Assembly: GCA_030280995.1 (NCBI GenBank)
Contig: JASXTE010000015.1
Location: forward strand, 26,158,501 to 26,222,500
Source of the DNA: Hemileia vastatrix
Taxonomy: Eukaryota; Basidiomycota; Pucciniomycetes; Pucciniales; Zaghouaniaceae
DNA: 64,000 bases
Direction: 5' to 3'
Both the position numbers and the translations under genes were made by a program. A model generated the notes under the pieces. That model was not told the origin of the DNA. It saw only the letters and a program-made list of their open reading frames with translations, and made no database searches. The stretch's first letter is position 1. The number at the start of each line of letters is the position of its first letter. Positions 1 through 10,913 of the stretch are shown piece by piece.

Positions 1-2400
1 GGCAAAAGTATTCTTCAGTTAATTTGGTATTCATAATAAATTTATCCTCTTGAAGTTTAGCCTAACTTCAGTTGGACAATTTTGGAAAGCACCAGCTAGT
101 CACTATCCATCAAAAAAGTGTTCACCAAAATTTTGGCTAAACTTGTGTTGGACCCCTTTGATCAGCCACAGTCAGATGAGATCAACTCTTTTGATGGAAA
201 TGAGGATGATTTTTTGGTCAATCATGGAAATAGAAGTAGTTTGATGTGGGCAAATTACCCCCCTGAAGGTCAGACAAACCTCACAAGGACACTTTTTAGC
301 AGGGAGTAACTGAGAAAAATCCATTTATCAGAAGGAAAATCTTTTATTGGATAGTACCAAGGTTTCATACTTGTGTATTATGGTCAGTATTAATTTTGAA
401 AGTGTCTGTCCAAGCAATTTCATTGCCCATCATGACACATTTTGTTTTAAATGTTTCAAACTGCATGATAAAGTATTAAGGTGTCACATAGTATAATTAA
501 GTTCTATTAAGTGCCCTCCTATGATGCCTAAATTTATAATTTAATATCTTAAATGATAATTTTTTTTATATAAATTCATCAATATTTTATTTTATTATCA
601 AAATTAATAGAGCAAGTATCCTGAATTATTATATATGCATAAGCTTAGGTTATATCAATTTGTGCTCAATTTGTGCTCCACAGAGGACCAAAATCAAGTT
701 CTGGAGGATCAACTTGTGCATAATTTGGAATCAGTTGATATTCTGTCTATAATCAATCTGAGAATAAATGTAAATCTAACTCCAATTTACTTATGTTTAT
801 AAAGTATTCATAAACCTGGCATAATTAAGGGACACTCTAAATTTCAAGAGAGGGGATTGCTATCAATTCACCCCTAGATTTCCCATGGTGTATTTGTTGG
901 ATTTATAATACAGTATTCATATAGGACCACTTAAATCTTCTAGAAACAGACTTTTCAAGCTAAATCACGTCCTTTTAGTTGATCTTAGCCTGACAGTAAA
1001 TGTTCAGTTGTGAATTAATCCAGTCAAAAACTTTTTTCCAAAGACTACAAAAGCAAACCTAAAACATTTTACTTAGTTTGTTCATCAATAACACAGAATT
1101 GAAATATTCTTTCTATTAATTTAAAATATGCATCATTATTTATTTTAATTAAAATATAATTGCTTTAAAACTAGCTTTTTTATATGAGTAAAACTCAAAA
1201 TACCTATTGTGCCTTTTTTAGAAAAATAATTATAATATGGTAGTTATTCAATGAGCAACTAATATAATGATGAATAATTACCATTTCTACCTTTTAAGTT
1301 CAGTTCTTGCACAATATTTTGCTCAGAAATTCAACCTGAACCACATTTTTTGACATGAGACCACTTTTGAAAATATATGGTGCTTATTCCTAGGTGGACA
1401 TAGAAATTATCCCACCATATAGCATGGAGGCAGACTTAAGCATTAATATTAAATTCAAAGAATTTTTTGCTTTTTTGTTGTATTTTATCGTTAAAATTTT
1501 ACTTCTAGTTTGAATTTCAGTTTTTCATATGAAAAATTCATTGAGTAGTGATTAATTATTTTAATTCATGAGATAACCAACCAACTGAAAATATTTTCAT
1601 AGAATTTTAATGAACTAAATCATGAAAAGTTCTGGAATCTCATATATTTATTATGTTAAATAAATTTTGATTACAAAACCACTTAGTATTTGAAGAATAA
1701 ACAAAACAAGTAAAAGTTCAAAAATGAATTTCCTTTTGATTTTAATCATTTACTTGCATTTGAAAATTTCAAAGGCACATTAAAATCTAATATTATAAGA
1801 GATATACTTTTTTACAGAATTATAATTAAATAATTTCTCAAATATTAGTGTTGAGTATAAGGAATTTATTAGAGTACTTCATTTAGTCAGAGATTGAGAA
1901 AACACATTGATAATTCTTTTTTCTTAGTTATATGTGGCTTAATGGTATTCTAGAAGTAAAAATATAAAAGATTTGATATTTCAATATTTTTTTGGATAAC
2001 TCAACTGAATTGAAAATAATTATATTAAATGAAAAAAATATAAAAATACATGAAATAAAGAATCAGGACATATGAATTAAAATTAAAAACCAAAGCTTCA
2101 AATTCTGGGTTAAAAAGAGTTTTCAGCAAAAAGAGCCACATATATAATTTTATATTTTTTCTCAAAAATTTAATTAACTCATTATAAAGCTTAGAAGTAA
2201 TAATTTTTTAATGAGTACTATTATTTTCAGTCTTTTTACTGATAAAGTGAGATTCAAAATTAGCATTAAATTGTGTTTTATTAAAAAATACTGTGGATTT
2301 ATCAGATTATTAAGCTCTCCAACTTTTTATTTCTATTAATTTTTCATTAAACTCTCAATATTATTTCAGCACAGTATCTTTCATCCTTGGTTAAGAGCTC
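1..2400. other. AT-rich intergenic sequence, no supported gene
   Basis: No gene can be supported here. Two short overlapping plus-strand reading frames at 50-309 have ordinary amino-acid composition but match nothing I recognise and stop quickly; they could be the tail of a decayed transposon gene starting left of the window. The rest is AT-rich with frequent stops in all frames. Confidence 0.5.
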
Positions 2401-2404
2401 AATA

Positions 2405-2510
2405 TGAGTTCAAAGTAAAGTTCAGTATCAGTTCCTTATAGATTCAGTCTGAGTTCCATCTGTCTTCCATCTAAGTTAAAGTTGAAGACTTGCTAGCAAG
2501 TCTTCCCCAA
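2405..2510. repeat. Dispersed repeat ending in a perfect 22-bp palindrome
   Basis: 2489-2510 is a perfect palindrome centred on CTAG (GAAGACTTGCT and its complement). The roughly 80 bp to its left, including AAAGTTCAGTATCA and GAGTTCCATCTG, reappear in inverted orientation to the right of a near-identical palindrome at 60988-61011. This marks a dispersed family, possibly the terminus of a DNA transposon. No coding content is seen. Confidence 0.6.
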
Positions 2511-4167
2511 ACATTGTGTGGTGTACCATCATTTTTTACATAACATTTTATATATTTGTAATACCCTTATAAATATAACACTTTCACATAACAATTTATA
2601 AATTTTATATAAAAACTCATAAACTTAGACATATAGTGTACCATTGTAAAGGTCTCATCTTCAAGGACATGTTGATAAAATCTATTCACTAAAAATATAA
2701 AGCTTTATAAAAACATAAAAGTCAATCATTTATATAACTTTTCTAAGTACAACTTTGCTGTTGTATTTCTTTTCCTAATTATAAAGAACACTGATTCTAC
2801 ATCTCAAAACTGTCTCAATTAATTTTTCAGCTAGTCACTTTATATCAAGTAGAATTTTTAGCTTAGTTAATTGTGAACTCTTATTTTACCTAAAGGTACA
2901 GGGTTTTCTTTAGTTTATCCATTTCTCTTGGATTCTGCTTACAGTAAGGCAACTGTGAGAGTCTTTCTAAAGTGTATATGGTAATGTTTGACACCCCCTA
3001 TTATGTATATATAGGTCTATATGCAGATTTAACCCTCTAAATAGCCTATATCCTTTTTTTATGATTATTTTATTTCATATGGATGTATTCAATAGACTCA
3101 TCATGCCTACAAAAGCATATACACCATTTTCAGGTGCATACATCCAGTTTGGACAACTTAATCTGCTTCCTTTTATGGATTTTCATGGATTTATGGGTTG
3201 GGATATGATTACTGGGTTAATATGGATTCTTGGAGATGTTATTTGGGTCTTGGAAAGTTTATTAGGTTCCTTTATATGCTTTGGGTTTAAATTTTATTCT
3301 CTTTGGATGAGTTATTTTATCTGTTTCTTTATGGTATCTGATTTTATCTTTTTTTCTCTATTTATGGTATGGGTTTATGATATCATGAATTGTGATGGAG
3401 GGCCCTTACATGAGCTCTGGGTGTTGTGACTTCTTGAAGTGGAAGCCATGGGGAGGTAATGAGTTTTCAAAGTGCTGTAATTGCTGGGTATACCAATGAC
3501 ATTATCTGGACTTAAGGTCTGTCAACTCCAGTGGATTTCAGTATATGTAAAAGAGGATTTTAAGGGTTATTGGACTTTGCTTACTTACTAAAAATTAAAT
3601 AAAAATTATTAAACCTTTATTAGCATATAAAAATATATTTAAAAGCTCTTATAAATTGATAGTATCTTTATATTAGCCATAACTATTTTTATTAGCCTAT
3701 TTTCCACCACTAGTCTGCACCAATCCAAATATTGTGAGTTAACAATTGAGTATAAGAGTTTTCTTAGTATTTTCCTGAGGTTTAATCTATAAATAATTTT
3801 TTATTAAGTAGTAAGACCAATAATATTTACTATTAAGTAATACTTAAATACTAGCATATTCTGACAATCTTCCTTGCTATGATGGTACTTTTGTCACATT
3901 TGTGCACAAATTCACCATAAGCAGATAAGACAGACTTTGAACTGGATTGATGGCTTTTAAAATATGTTGAAGCTCTTCTTTTAAGTCTGTTTGATGTTTT
4001 CATGGGTTTATCCTCTATGCAGCTTTCCACATTAGAATCTTTTTTAAAAGTATCTTAAATTGCTCCACCTTGGGTCTGGTTCATGATTGGTATAGATGGT
4101 ATTATATGTAAACACAAAAAATTGTAGTGAAATGTGATGGAGCATTTTTCAGACATTTAAAACTCAC
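2511..4167. other. AT-rich stretch, no supported gene
   Basis: No gene is supported. A 122-codon frame at 3061-3429 is hydrophobic and composition-driven. At 2972-2998 lies a motif containing GGTAATGTTTGACACCCCC that recurs beside TE-A at 10785-10811 and may be a transposon end. Confidence 0.45.
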
Positions 4168-4719
4168 GTATACATCATCATTTTTCTCAGGATCAGAATC
4201 ATTGAGAGCATCCTCTAAATCATGTGTTTTGAGAACTGGATCAATTGACTAGTCTAAATCATATTTAATTGTAGAACCCAATAGTTGAGAATCCTAAGTG
4301 TGTAGAGAATTTAAATTGGCTCTTTTCCCAAAGAGAGATTCCATCTGTTGATAGAGTGGGCACATTGAATTGAGTTTTTTTCAGTGACTCAGGTGATTCC
4401 ATTATGGTGAACTTCTTCTGATACTCCAAAGCCAGTAGAAGAAGAAGCCATTTTTGCCTTCTTGTATTTTTCTTGATAAGTTTTGATTCTCTCCCTCACT
4501 TTATTTGTCATTAAGTCCATTTCACCTTTTTTTTTTTTTTTTGATACCCACTGATTTTTTAGGCAGATTTGCATCCCACATCTTTAGACTTTTCACATCC
4601 AAAACCAGTATCATTATTTGATTTTTGTTTGCAATCAATGGATTACAATCTGAATGAAGGTCACTCTTGGTTAGTTGGGTATACATTTGAGAATTGGTTT
4701 TTTTTTTTGGGAGAGGCAT
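4168..4719 (-). pseudogene. Decayed SANT/Myb-like protein of the PIF/Harbinger type
   Basis: This is a remnant of the same family as the gene at 62526-63918. Matches are spread over three minus-strand frames. One frame aligns KSNNDTGFGCEKSKDVG with KSNYDSCFGTENATKVG of the right-hand copy; the next carries KYKKAKMASSSTGFG, matching KYKKAKTLSSSTGFG; a third carries LNSMCPLYQQMESLFG, matching LDSLCPYFKEMDAIFG. Proteins of this layout (a trihelix/SANT DNA-binding part followed by a variable tail) accompany PIF/Harbinger transposases, where they help bring the transposase to DNA; that role is family knowledge. A GTGAGT at 4167 downwards could be an old splice donor where the homology ends. Multiple frameshifts, a stop after GCKSA and a poly-T run near 4530-4545 show it is dead. 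Confidence 0.7.
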
Positions 4720-5278
4720 AATAGAATTAAAACTAGGGAGAAAACCAAAAAAAAATATTAGTGCATGATAAAGAATGATGGAAAAAAAATTTAAATCCTA
4801 ACAAAGATTTGGTGAGATAAGACAAACTGAAATAAAAGAAAGAAAGAAAGAGAAAAAAAATAAATATAAATATAAAATATAAATAAATAAAAAGCTTGAT
4901 AAGGAAGATGATGATGAAATATAAATGAAAATGACAAAAAAAACTTACAGTGATGACAAATATATAAAGTTGAGTGGATGATCTAAATGAAGAAAAAAAA
5001 AAAGGAAAAAAAAAAAAGAAAAAGAAAAAAAAAGAAACTGGATTATGTGATTGGTTGAGGGTAAATTTGATCTGATGTGCATTGGATTTTTTTTTTAGGG
5101 ATGTGTGTGTATTTGGTGGGCTGAATGGGGGGTTTTTTGCAAAAAAAAAAATGGTGCAAGAATAGGAACTGTTTGAGGAAGTCTTTGACCCAATGTTTGA
5201 CATGCCTAACTATCTATGAGTCAGCCATATTTATGTAACCATCATCATCTTGGAAATGGCTTTTTGAGACCAATGTCT
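4720..5278. repeat. A/T-rich low-complexity spacer
   Basis: Poly-A and GAAA-type runs (about 4840-5040) give long phenylalanine-rich frames on the minus strand that are not genes. The last 80 bp is ordinary sequence up to the target duplication of TE-A. Confidence 0.6.
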
Positions 5279-5283
5279 GCCAG

Positions 5284-5604
5284 TGTTAAGACCTGAGAAG
5301 GTGGACTACTTCTAGCGCTGATGCTAGCCTTAAACGGGACTGACTATGTTGGGTTACAACAGTGAGAATAACTAGACTGACTATGTTGGGGTTACCAACA
5401 GTGAGGATTAAATGGGACTGACTAGGCTACTTGAGCAGTGAGACAAGAGAGTAACTAGATTACTAAATAAGTTGTCCGATGAGGAGCGCTCCACAGCGCT
5501 TGCCCCCATATAACCCTCTTATGCAATATCCACTCTTCCGCCTCTTTACAATGCATAGCGCCCATAGCGCCCCTCCTCTCCACCTCTCAAACCAAATCCT
5601 AACA
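5284..5604 (-). repeat. TE-A 3' LTR
   Basis: This matches the LTR at 10496-10779 almost throughout but is 37 bp longer, because the segment GGGACTGACTATGTTGGG...CAACAGTGAG is tandemly duplicated here and single in the other copy. On the sense strand GGTTATATGGGG (complement around 5509-5518) is the likely TATA region. CpG in the context GCGC is frequent. Confidence 0.95.
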
Positions 5605-5616
5605 TCACCCCCTCTT

Positions 5617-6981
5617 TTACTCCTCCTTCCCCCTGCGCTCCCTCTCAAACTTCTTCAAATTTTCCTTAGCATTCATCAGATTTTCCACCGGCTCCAAAGA
5701 CCTATCTCCAACCCCATTACCCTTCCAATGCACTAAGTACTGAACCTTTCCCCTATACACCCTCTTTGAAACAACATTTTTCACCTCAAATTCTTCCTTA
5801 TTTCCCACCTGGATTGGTACTGGTGGTTCTTCTGGGCGTCCTGGGATTGTATCTTTTCTGTGCTCTGTGAGTAATGAAATATTAAAAACTGGGTGTACTT
5901 GCCTCATTGAGATTGGTAGTTCCAGTTTGTAAGCCGAGTCAGATACTTTGCGCTTGACTTTGAACGGTCCCACTTTCTTGTGATCTAGTTTAGTGCTGGG
6001 GCGTAATGTGGAAAGAAAATGTGAGCTGAGCCAAACCTTGTCACCTACCTGTAGCGTGCGGTGTTGGGTCTTTCCATGATCATGACGACACTTCATTGCT
6101 TGTTGAGATAACCTGAGCGCTGCCTCTAATTCTTGATGTATACTCATTATCTTCTTGATCCGCTCTTCAGCTTCTGGGACTTGTAATGTGGATGGGGTAC
6201 CAATTGAGAATGATGGGTGGTACCCATAATTGGCATAGAATGGTTACATGCCTGTTGCAGCATATGTCTTATTGTTGTACAAGAATTCTGAAAGTGGTAA
6301 TAGCTGTACCCAATCATCCTGCTGATAGTTAATGAGGTGGCGCAGGTATTGTTTGATTACCTTGTTTACTATCTCAGACTGCCCATCAGTTTGTGCATGC
6401 CATGCTGTTGATAAGATGGGCTTAATATTCAGTTGTTCATACATTGCTTTCAAAAACTTAGAGTTAAAGGTACATCCCCTATCTGATACTATACTATTAT
6501 GCAATCCATGTAATTTCCACACATGCGCCACCATTAAGTCTGCAATACCCTCTGATGTAGCCTTGGTAGTGGTGGGGACAAAGTGCGCCATCTTGGTGCA
6601 GCGGTCAACTACTGTGAGGATAGAATTCTTTCCTTGTGAATTGGGTAATTCCACTATAAGATCGTAGGAGAGCTCTTTCCATGGCTGTTTGGAAATGTTT
6701 AACGGGGTCAGTGGTGTTGTTGTTGGACTAACCTTGTTCCTCTGACATGAGTCGCATGCCGCTACATAGTTCTGAATGTATGCCTTCATAGACTTCCAGA
6801 AGAATTTGCGATTTACCAGCTCCAAAGTCTTCAGAGGTCCTGGGTGCCCTGAAATTGGGGAATCATGCCTTGATTTAACCACCTGCCTTTTTATCTCTTC
6901 ATCATTTGGCACCACTATCCTCCCATTCCAATATAGCACTTCCCCTTCTAGGTGATACTCCTCCAATCCTTTCCTTACCAA
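5617..6981 (-). pseudogene. TE-A integrase with C-terminal chromodomain
   Basis: This is the C-terminal part of the pol polyprotein, which inserts the cDNA into the host chromosome. In order: an HHCC zinc-binding part (HDSPISGHPG ... CDSCQRNK), a DDE core (ILTVVDRCTK, IVSDRGCTF, then the glutamate in QTDGQSEIVN), a C-terminal barrel region and a chromodomain with YLVHWKGNGVGDRSLEPVEN near the end. Chromodomains of chromoviruses direct insertion to modified chromatin (family knowledge). The frame is open from 6981 to 5617 except for a TAA at 6244-6246; a further TAA at about 6986 separates it from the RNase H part in the same frame. The SLEP motif replaces the usual TWEP. The stop codon at 5617-5619 overlaps the polypurine tract. 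Confidence 0.93.
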
Positions 6982-6990
6982 TAACTCCTT

Positions 6991-8410
6991 TTATAACAGC
7001 GCCTTCACCAACTCCTGTACTCCCTCTTCCTTTTCCTGTCCCCTCCTTATCCGTTCTGTCAACTCCTCATCCTCCAATTCCACCTCATCTAGGATTACCC
7101 CCTCTTCAAGGTCCCCCTTCAATAAAGTAGTGCCAACCGTATGTAGCTGATCTGGTTCTGGGCGCAGATCAGGACGTTGTGATAGCGCATCAGGTTTGCC
7201 ACTTTTCTTCCCTGGTCTGAATGTAACCACAAAATTAATGCTACTCATCAGTTCAGCCCAGCGTGCTTGTCGGCGAGTCAACTTCTTTGTGGTCAGGAAG
7301 GTTTCCAAGTTTTTGTGATCTGTGTAAATGATAACTTGGAGCCTGTGAGGCCCTCCTTCCAAGTATTGGCCCCAGGTGCGTACCGCTTCTACTAGTGCCA
7401 ATAACTCCTTGTCATGAATTTCATATTTCAACTTGGCGCCTAGTAGTGTGCGTGACAAATATGCTACTGGGTGTAGGGCATTTTCAGTGTTGTATTGGGA
7501 TAGGACTGCACCAAGTGCAAAATCTGAGCAATCGCATTCCAGAACAAATGGCTTCAATAAGTGAGGGATAGAAAGAACTGGGGCTGTTACAAATTTCTCT
7601 TTTAGGTAGTTGAACGCATCTTGTTGGCTACTTGTCCAGATGAACATGACTTCCTTCTTTGTGAGGTCGTGCAATGGCCGACAGGCATGGGAGTAATTTT
7701 CAATAAAACAGCAATAAAAATTTGAAAATCCTAAAAATGACTGTAGCTCCTTTACTGATGTTGGTGTTGGCCATTCTGTTACTGCCTTTACTTTCTCTTG
7801 ATCCATTTGCACCCTATTCTTTGAGATAATCATGCCTAGATAGGGGATTTCTCTCACTGAGAAGACACATTTCTCTGGTTTCAACCACACTTGGGCCTCC
7901 TTTAAATGTCTCAGACAGTCTCTCACACGTATCTGGTGTTCCTCCATTGATCTGGAGTAAATCAAGATGTCATCTAGATACCCTCCCACATCTATCCCTA
8001 TTCTGTCTCTAAAGATGCTGTTGGTGAAGTGTTGAAACGTGGCAGGCGCATTACATGGACCAAACGGCATTACCAACCATTCAAAATGACCAAATTTAGT
8101 GCAGAATGCCAGTTTGTGTTCATTGCCTTCTTACACCCGTATGTTATGGTAACCTGCCCTAAGATATAAGGACTTGAAGATCTCTGCACCTTAAAGACTA
8201 TCAATTAGCTCACTAGTCAAAGGGAGGGGGTATCTGTTTTTTACCATCAGCACATTTAATCTCCTGAAGTCCATACACAGTCTTAATGACCCATCCTTTT
8301 TCCCAGCAAAGATCACAGGGTCCACCCAGGGGGATTTGATTTCTGATGAAACCATTCTTCAAATTTTCATCAATCATCTCTTTTAGTGCTTTTGACTCCA
8401 AGATTGACAA
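6991..8410 (-). pseudogene. TE-A reverse transcriptase and RNase H
   Basis: The fingers/palm part begins at about 8410 ([16 protein letters not shown]) in one frame. A frameshift between about 8213 and 8076 leads into a long open segment with VMPFGPCNAPATFQHF, the catalytic YLDDILIYS, the connection KSFLGFSNFY-like block (LQSFLGFSNFY here) and an RNase H domain with LECDCSDFALGAVLSQ, HDKELLALVEA and YTDHKNLETFL. Together these enzymes copy the element RNA to DNA and remove the RNA strand. The catalytic DD is intact, but the frameshift and a TAA between this part and the integrase break the polyprotein. Confidence 0.92.
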
Positions 8411-8428
8411 TGGGATTATGCGGCTAAA

Positions 8429-9472
8429 TTAAGGTGTTGCACCTGGAATCAGATCAATGGCAAAGTCATATGGTCGGTGAAGTGGAAGGGTCTTGACTCC
8501 CCCATCTTCAAACAGTGGTAAGAATTCCCAATAAGCTTCAGGGACCATTTCTTTGAGGCTTCTTTTTGGCTTTGAGGTTTGGGCCTTGGATTCTATCTTG
8601 GCGGATATGTTCCAAGCTGTTGCATTGCATTCCAGTTCCTCCTCCTCCTTGTGCGCCCACTCCAAGCCCTGGAACTTAACATCAAGATAAAGTGTCAGTT
8701 CTTGCGGCAAGTCTACTGATGATGAAAAAACACCAGGAGACTCGCCGGGAAGGGACAGGGGGCAAATGCTTTCTCTGCCTTTCCCCATCCTTGTTGTGCC
8801 TTCTCCTTTTCATGCTGCACTTTATCTTCTCCTTGGCTCCCCTTGGCGCTCCCCGTTGGTGACCCATCCCCAGCCTGCTGCTTAGAATCAAGAGAAAGCA
8901 TCAGTTCTGGCGGCAAGTCAACTGATGATAACAAAACATCAGAAGACTCGCCGGGATGGGCCTCTGACACCTGAAGGGGCCAGGGGGCTAATACTTTAGC
9001 GCCAGTGTCCCCCCTCTTTCCCATCTGAACCTTCTTTTCTTCCAATCAATTTGTGGGTTATAGCAGTCCAGCCATGTCATCCCCAGAACCATTTCGTATT
9101 GGTCTTTCAGGTTTTTTGCATATGCCCTGCACTGCGACTCTTTTCCATCACACAAAAATCTGCAAAGAACCTTCTCTTTTACTTCTCCCCCCCCACCTGG
9201 CAATCCATCAAAAATAATTAGGCGCCTAGGGTGGTCTAATTTTTCTTTTTTTTCTTTTTATTCCTCTGTAAAAACTTGTTAGAAATAAAACAGTCTGTGG
9301 CCCCACAGTCCAGTAGGGCTCGTACAATTGTTGTGGCATCAAGGGTCATTAAAGGCAAGTTTAGTATAATACGATTATCATTCACTTCAATTGGCTTACA
9401 TGCTGATAATTCTTCTCCTAAATTCCTCTTATCATTTCCCTCTAATCCACTCCAGGAGGGCACAACCTTCAC
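8429..9472 (-). pseudogene. TE-A retropepsin-like protease and linker
   Basis: The protease N-terminal part (9236-9472) contains VRALLDCGATDCFIS, the usual active-site block LDSGATDCFIS with serine changed to cysteine. The C-terminal protease block MVLGMTWLDCYNPQIDW is in another frame at 8988-9203, followed by a charged linker to 8429. Poly-T at about 9240-9258 has probably caused one of the frameshifts. The linker contains a direct duplication: a block around 8695-8760 and one around 8890-8960 both encode a VDLP(Q/P)EL-type segment. The enzyme would normally cut Gag-Pol; here it is broken in at least three frames. Confidence 0.8.
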
Positions 9473-10458
9473 TCCTGAGCGCTGTCTTTTACCTGCGCCT
9501 TTCCTGCGCTGTCCTCCACTTCACTAACCTGCATTTTCCCCCTGCACTCCCTTGCCAGATGACCACTATTCCCACACCAAAGACACAGACCTTTGCTCAT
9601 GCGCCTCTGATACTCATCATCCAACAACATTTTCCTCCCACTAGCACCACATGCATTTGTTGCATCAATATCCATGGCGTTTGGGTCCTTAGCGCCGGCC
9701 CCTCTTGATGAGGCATAGCTGCGCCATGGACAAGCACCACCCCAGCCATCCATTTGTTGATGTGTGAACTCATTGTCGACTTGGATGGCCAGTTCCATGA
9801 GTGCTTGGAGGGAGGTTGGGCGAGGGTGACTGATTAGGGCATTCCTTATCTTTGCCGAGAGCCCATTCCTGAAGTGAAACATGAGCGCCCCTTCTCCCAA
9901 GGTTGTGACATAGCTGGCGTGGCCCCGAAATTCTGACACATACTCAGCGACCAAGTTTCTTTGTTGCAACTGATTGAGCACATGCTCTGAGGTTGTGGCC
10001 ACATCTGGGTCCCCAAAGGCTGATTCAAAAGCCGCTATGAATTGACGGAAGGTTGTTGCTGCCTGAGAGTTTTTGAGGAGCTCCTTGGTGTACGGCCTTG
10101 CCCAGCGTGCCGCCTCATCTGTGAGTTATGATACTGCGAACCCAATTTTTGCTCACTCATCTGGGAACTGATGTCCATTGAGCAGGACATAGAGGTTTAC
10201 CTGCGACACGTACTGATCCGCCCAGGGGCCTCGTTTTTCATCAAAGATTTCTGGGACGGCAATCTTTGGACCTTTGGCAAGTGGCACTGGTGTGGGGGGT
10301 GGCTCCTGTGCTCTGGCTTCAGCTTTGGCAGCATCCAACTCCACTTCGGTAGGGCCACGATATGAGGGCTCTGCATTTGCTAAGTGTTCCATGAGCCTAG
10401 CGTTCTGCTCTTGCATTACTGCAAGGAGTGATGCATCGGCTTGAACTGCGGGGTCCAT
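9469..10458 (-). pseudogene. TE-A Gag (capsid and zinc knuckle)
   Basis: Starts at the ATG at 10456-10458, 38 bp inside the 5' LTR. The protein has an N-terminal coiled segment, a retrotransposon Gag capsid region (TSEHVLNQLQQRNLVAEYVSEF, LISHPRPTSLQALMELA) and a CCHC knuckle CLWCGNSGHLAREC near the end that binds RNA. The frame is the same from start to end but carries TGA at 10150-10152 and TAA at about 10126; both could come from single C-to-T changes in CGA and CAA. Confidence 0.9.
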
Positions 10459-10495
10459 TTTTCTTCAGTAGTGTGCCAATTAAGATTGGACAAAA

Positions 10496-10779
10496 TGTTA
10501 AGACCTGAGAAGGCAGACTACTACTAGTGCTGATGCTAGCCTTAAACGGGACTGACTATGTTGGGGTTACCAACAGTGAGGAGTAAATGGGACTGACTAT
10601 GCTACTTGAGCAGTGAGACAAGAGAGTAACTAGATTACTAAATAAGTTGTCTGATGAGGAGCGCTCCACAGCGCTTGCCCCCATATAACCCCTTTATGCA
10701 ATATCCACTCTTCCGCCTCTTTACAATGCATAGCGCCCATAGCGCCCCTCCTCTCCACCTCTCAAACCAAATCCTAACA
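10496..10779 (-). repeat. TE-A 5' LTR
   Basis: 284 bp, TG...CA, matching 5284-5604 apart from scattered substitutions and the 37-bp duplication present only in the other copy. It is followed by GCCAG at 10780-10784. In sense orientation it would promote the element RNA. Confidence 0.95.
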
Positions 10780-10784
10780 GCCAG

Positions 10785-10913
10785 GTGTATAGGGTAATGT
10801 TTGACACCCCCCCTTAATGTAAATAAAAAAAATATAAAAAAATAAAAAGTTCTATCTTTTGTAAGGTTTAGGGTAAGAGAGGTGGAAAAAAAAAAGTCAA
10901 AAGTCATAACTCA
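10785..10913. other. Host flank of TE-A with a recurring C-rich motif
   Basis: 10785-10811 repeats the motif of 2972-2998 (GGTAATGTTTGACACCCCC) and is followed by TTA. It may be the end of a DNA transposon into which TE-A inserted. Confidence 0.4.

Larger units (their letters stand above)
5284..10779 (-). mobile_element. TE-A: Ty3/gypsy chromovirus, full length, inactivated
   Basis: A complete LTR retrotransposon reading right to left: 5' LTR, gag, protease, RT-RNase H, integrase with chromodomain, 3' LTR. Both ends are TG...CA and it is flanked by the 5-bp target duplication GCCAG at 5279-5283 and 10780-10784, so this is one insertion with both junctions intact. A 14-bp inverted repeat (CCAATCTTAATTGG read on the sense strand, 10476-10489) lies just inside the 5' LTR where a primer-binding site is expected; I cannot match it to a tRNA. 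A purine run ending GAGGGGGTGA (complement of 5605-5620) just before the 3' LTR is the polypurine tract. Stops and frameshifts in every gene make it non-autonomous. Confidence 0.95.

Noticed and set aside
3061..3429. 122-codon hydrophobic plus-strand frame
   Set aside because: Composition-driven, no start context, no family recognised, and surrounded by sequence without coding signal.
4733..5203. 156-codon minus-strand frame
   Set aside because: Poly-phenylalanine and low-complexity sequence translated from A runs.
10474..10495. tRNA primer-binding site of TE-A
   Set aside because: The sequence next to the LTR is an inverted repeat and does not clearly match a tRNA end, so no tRNA is named.
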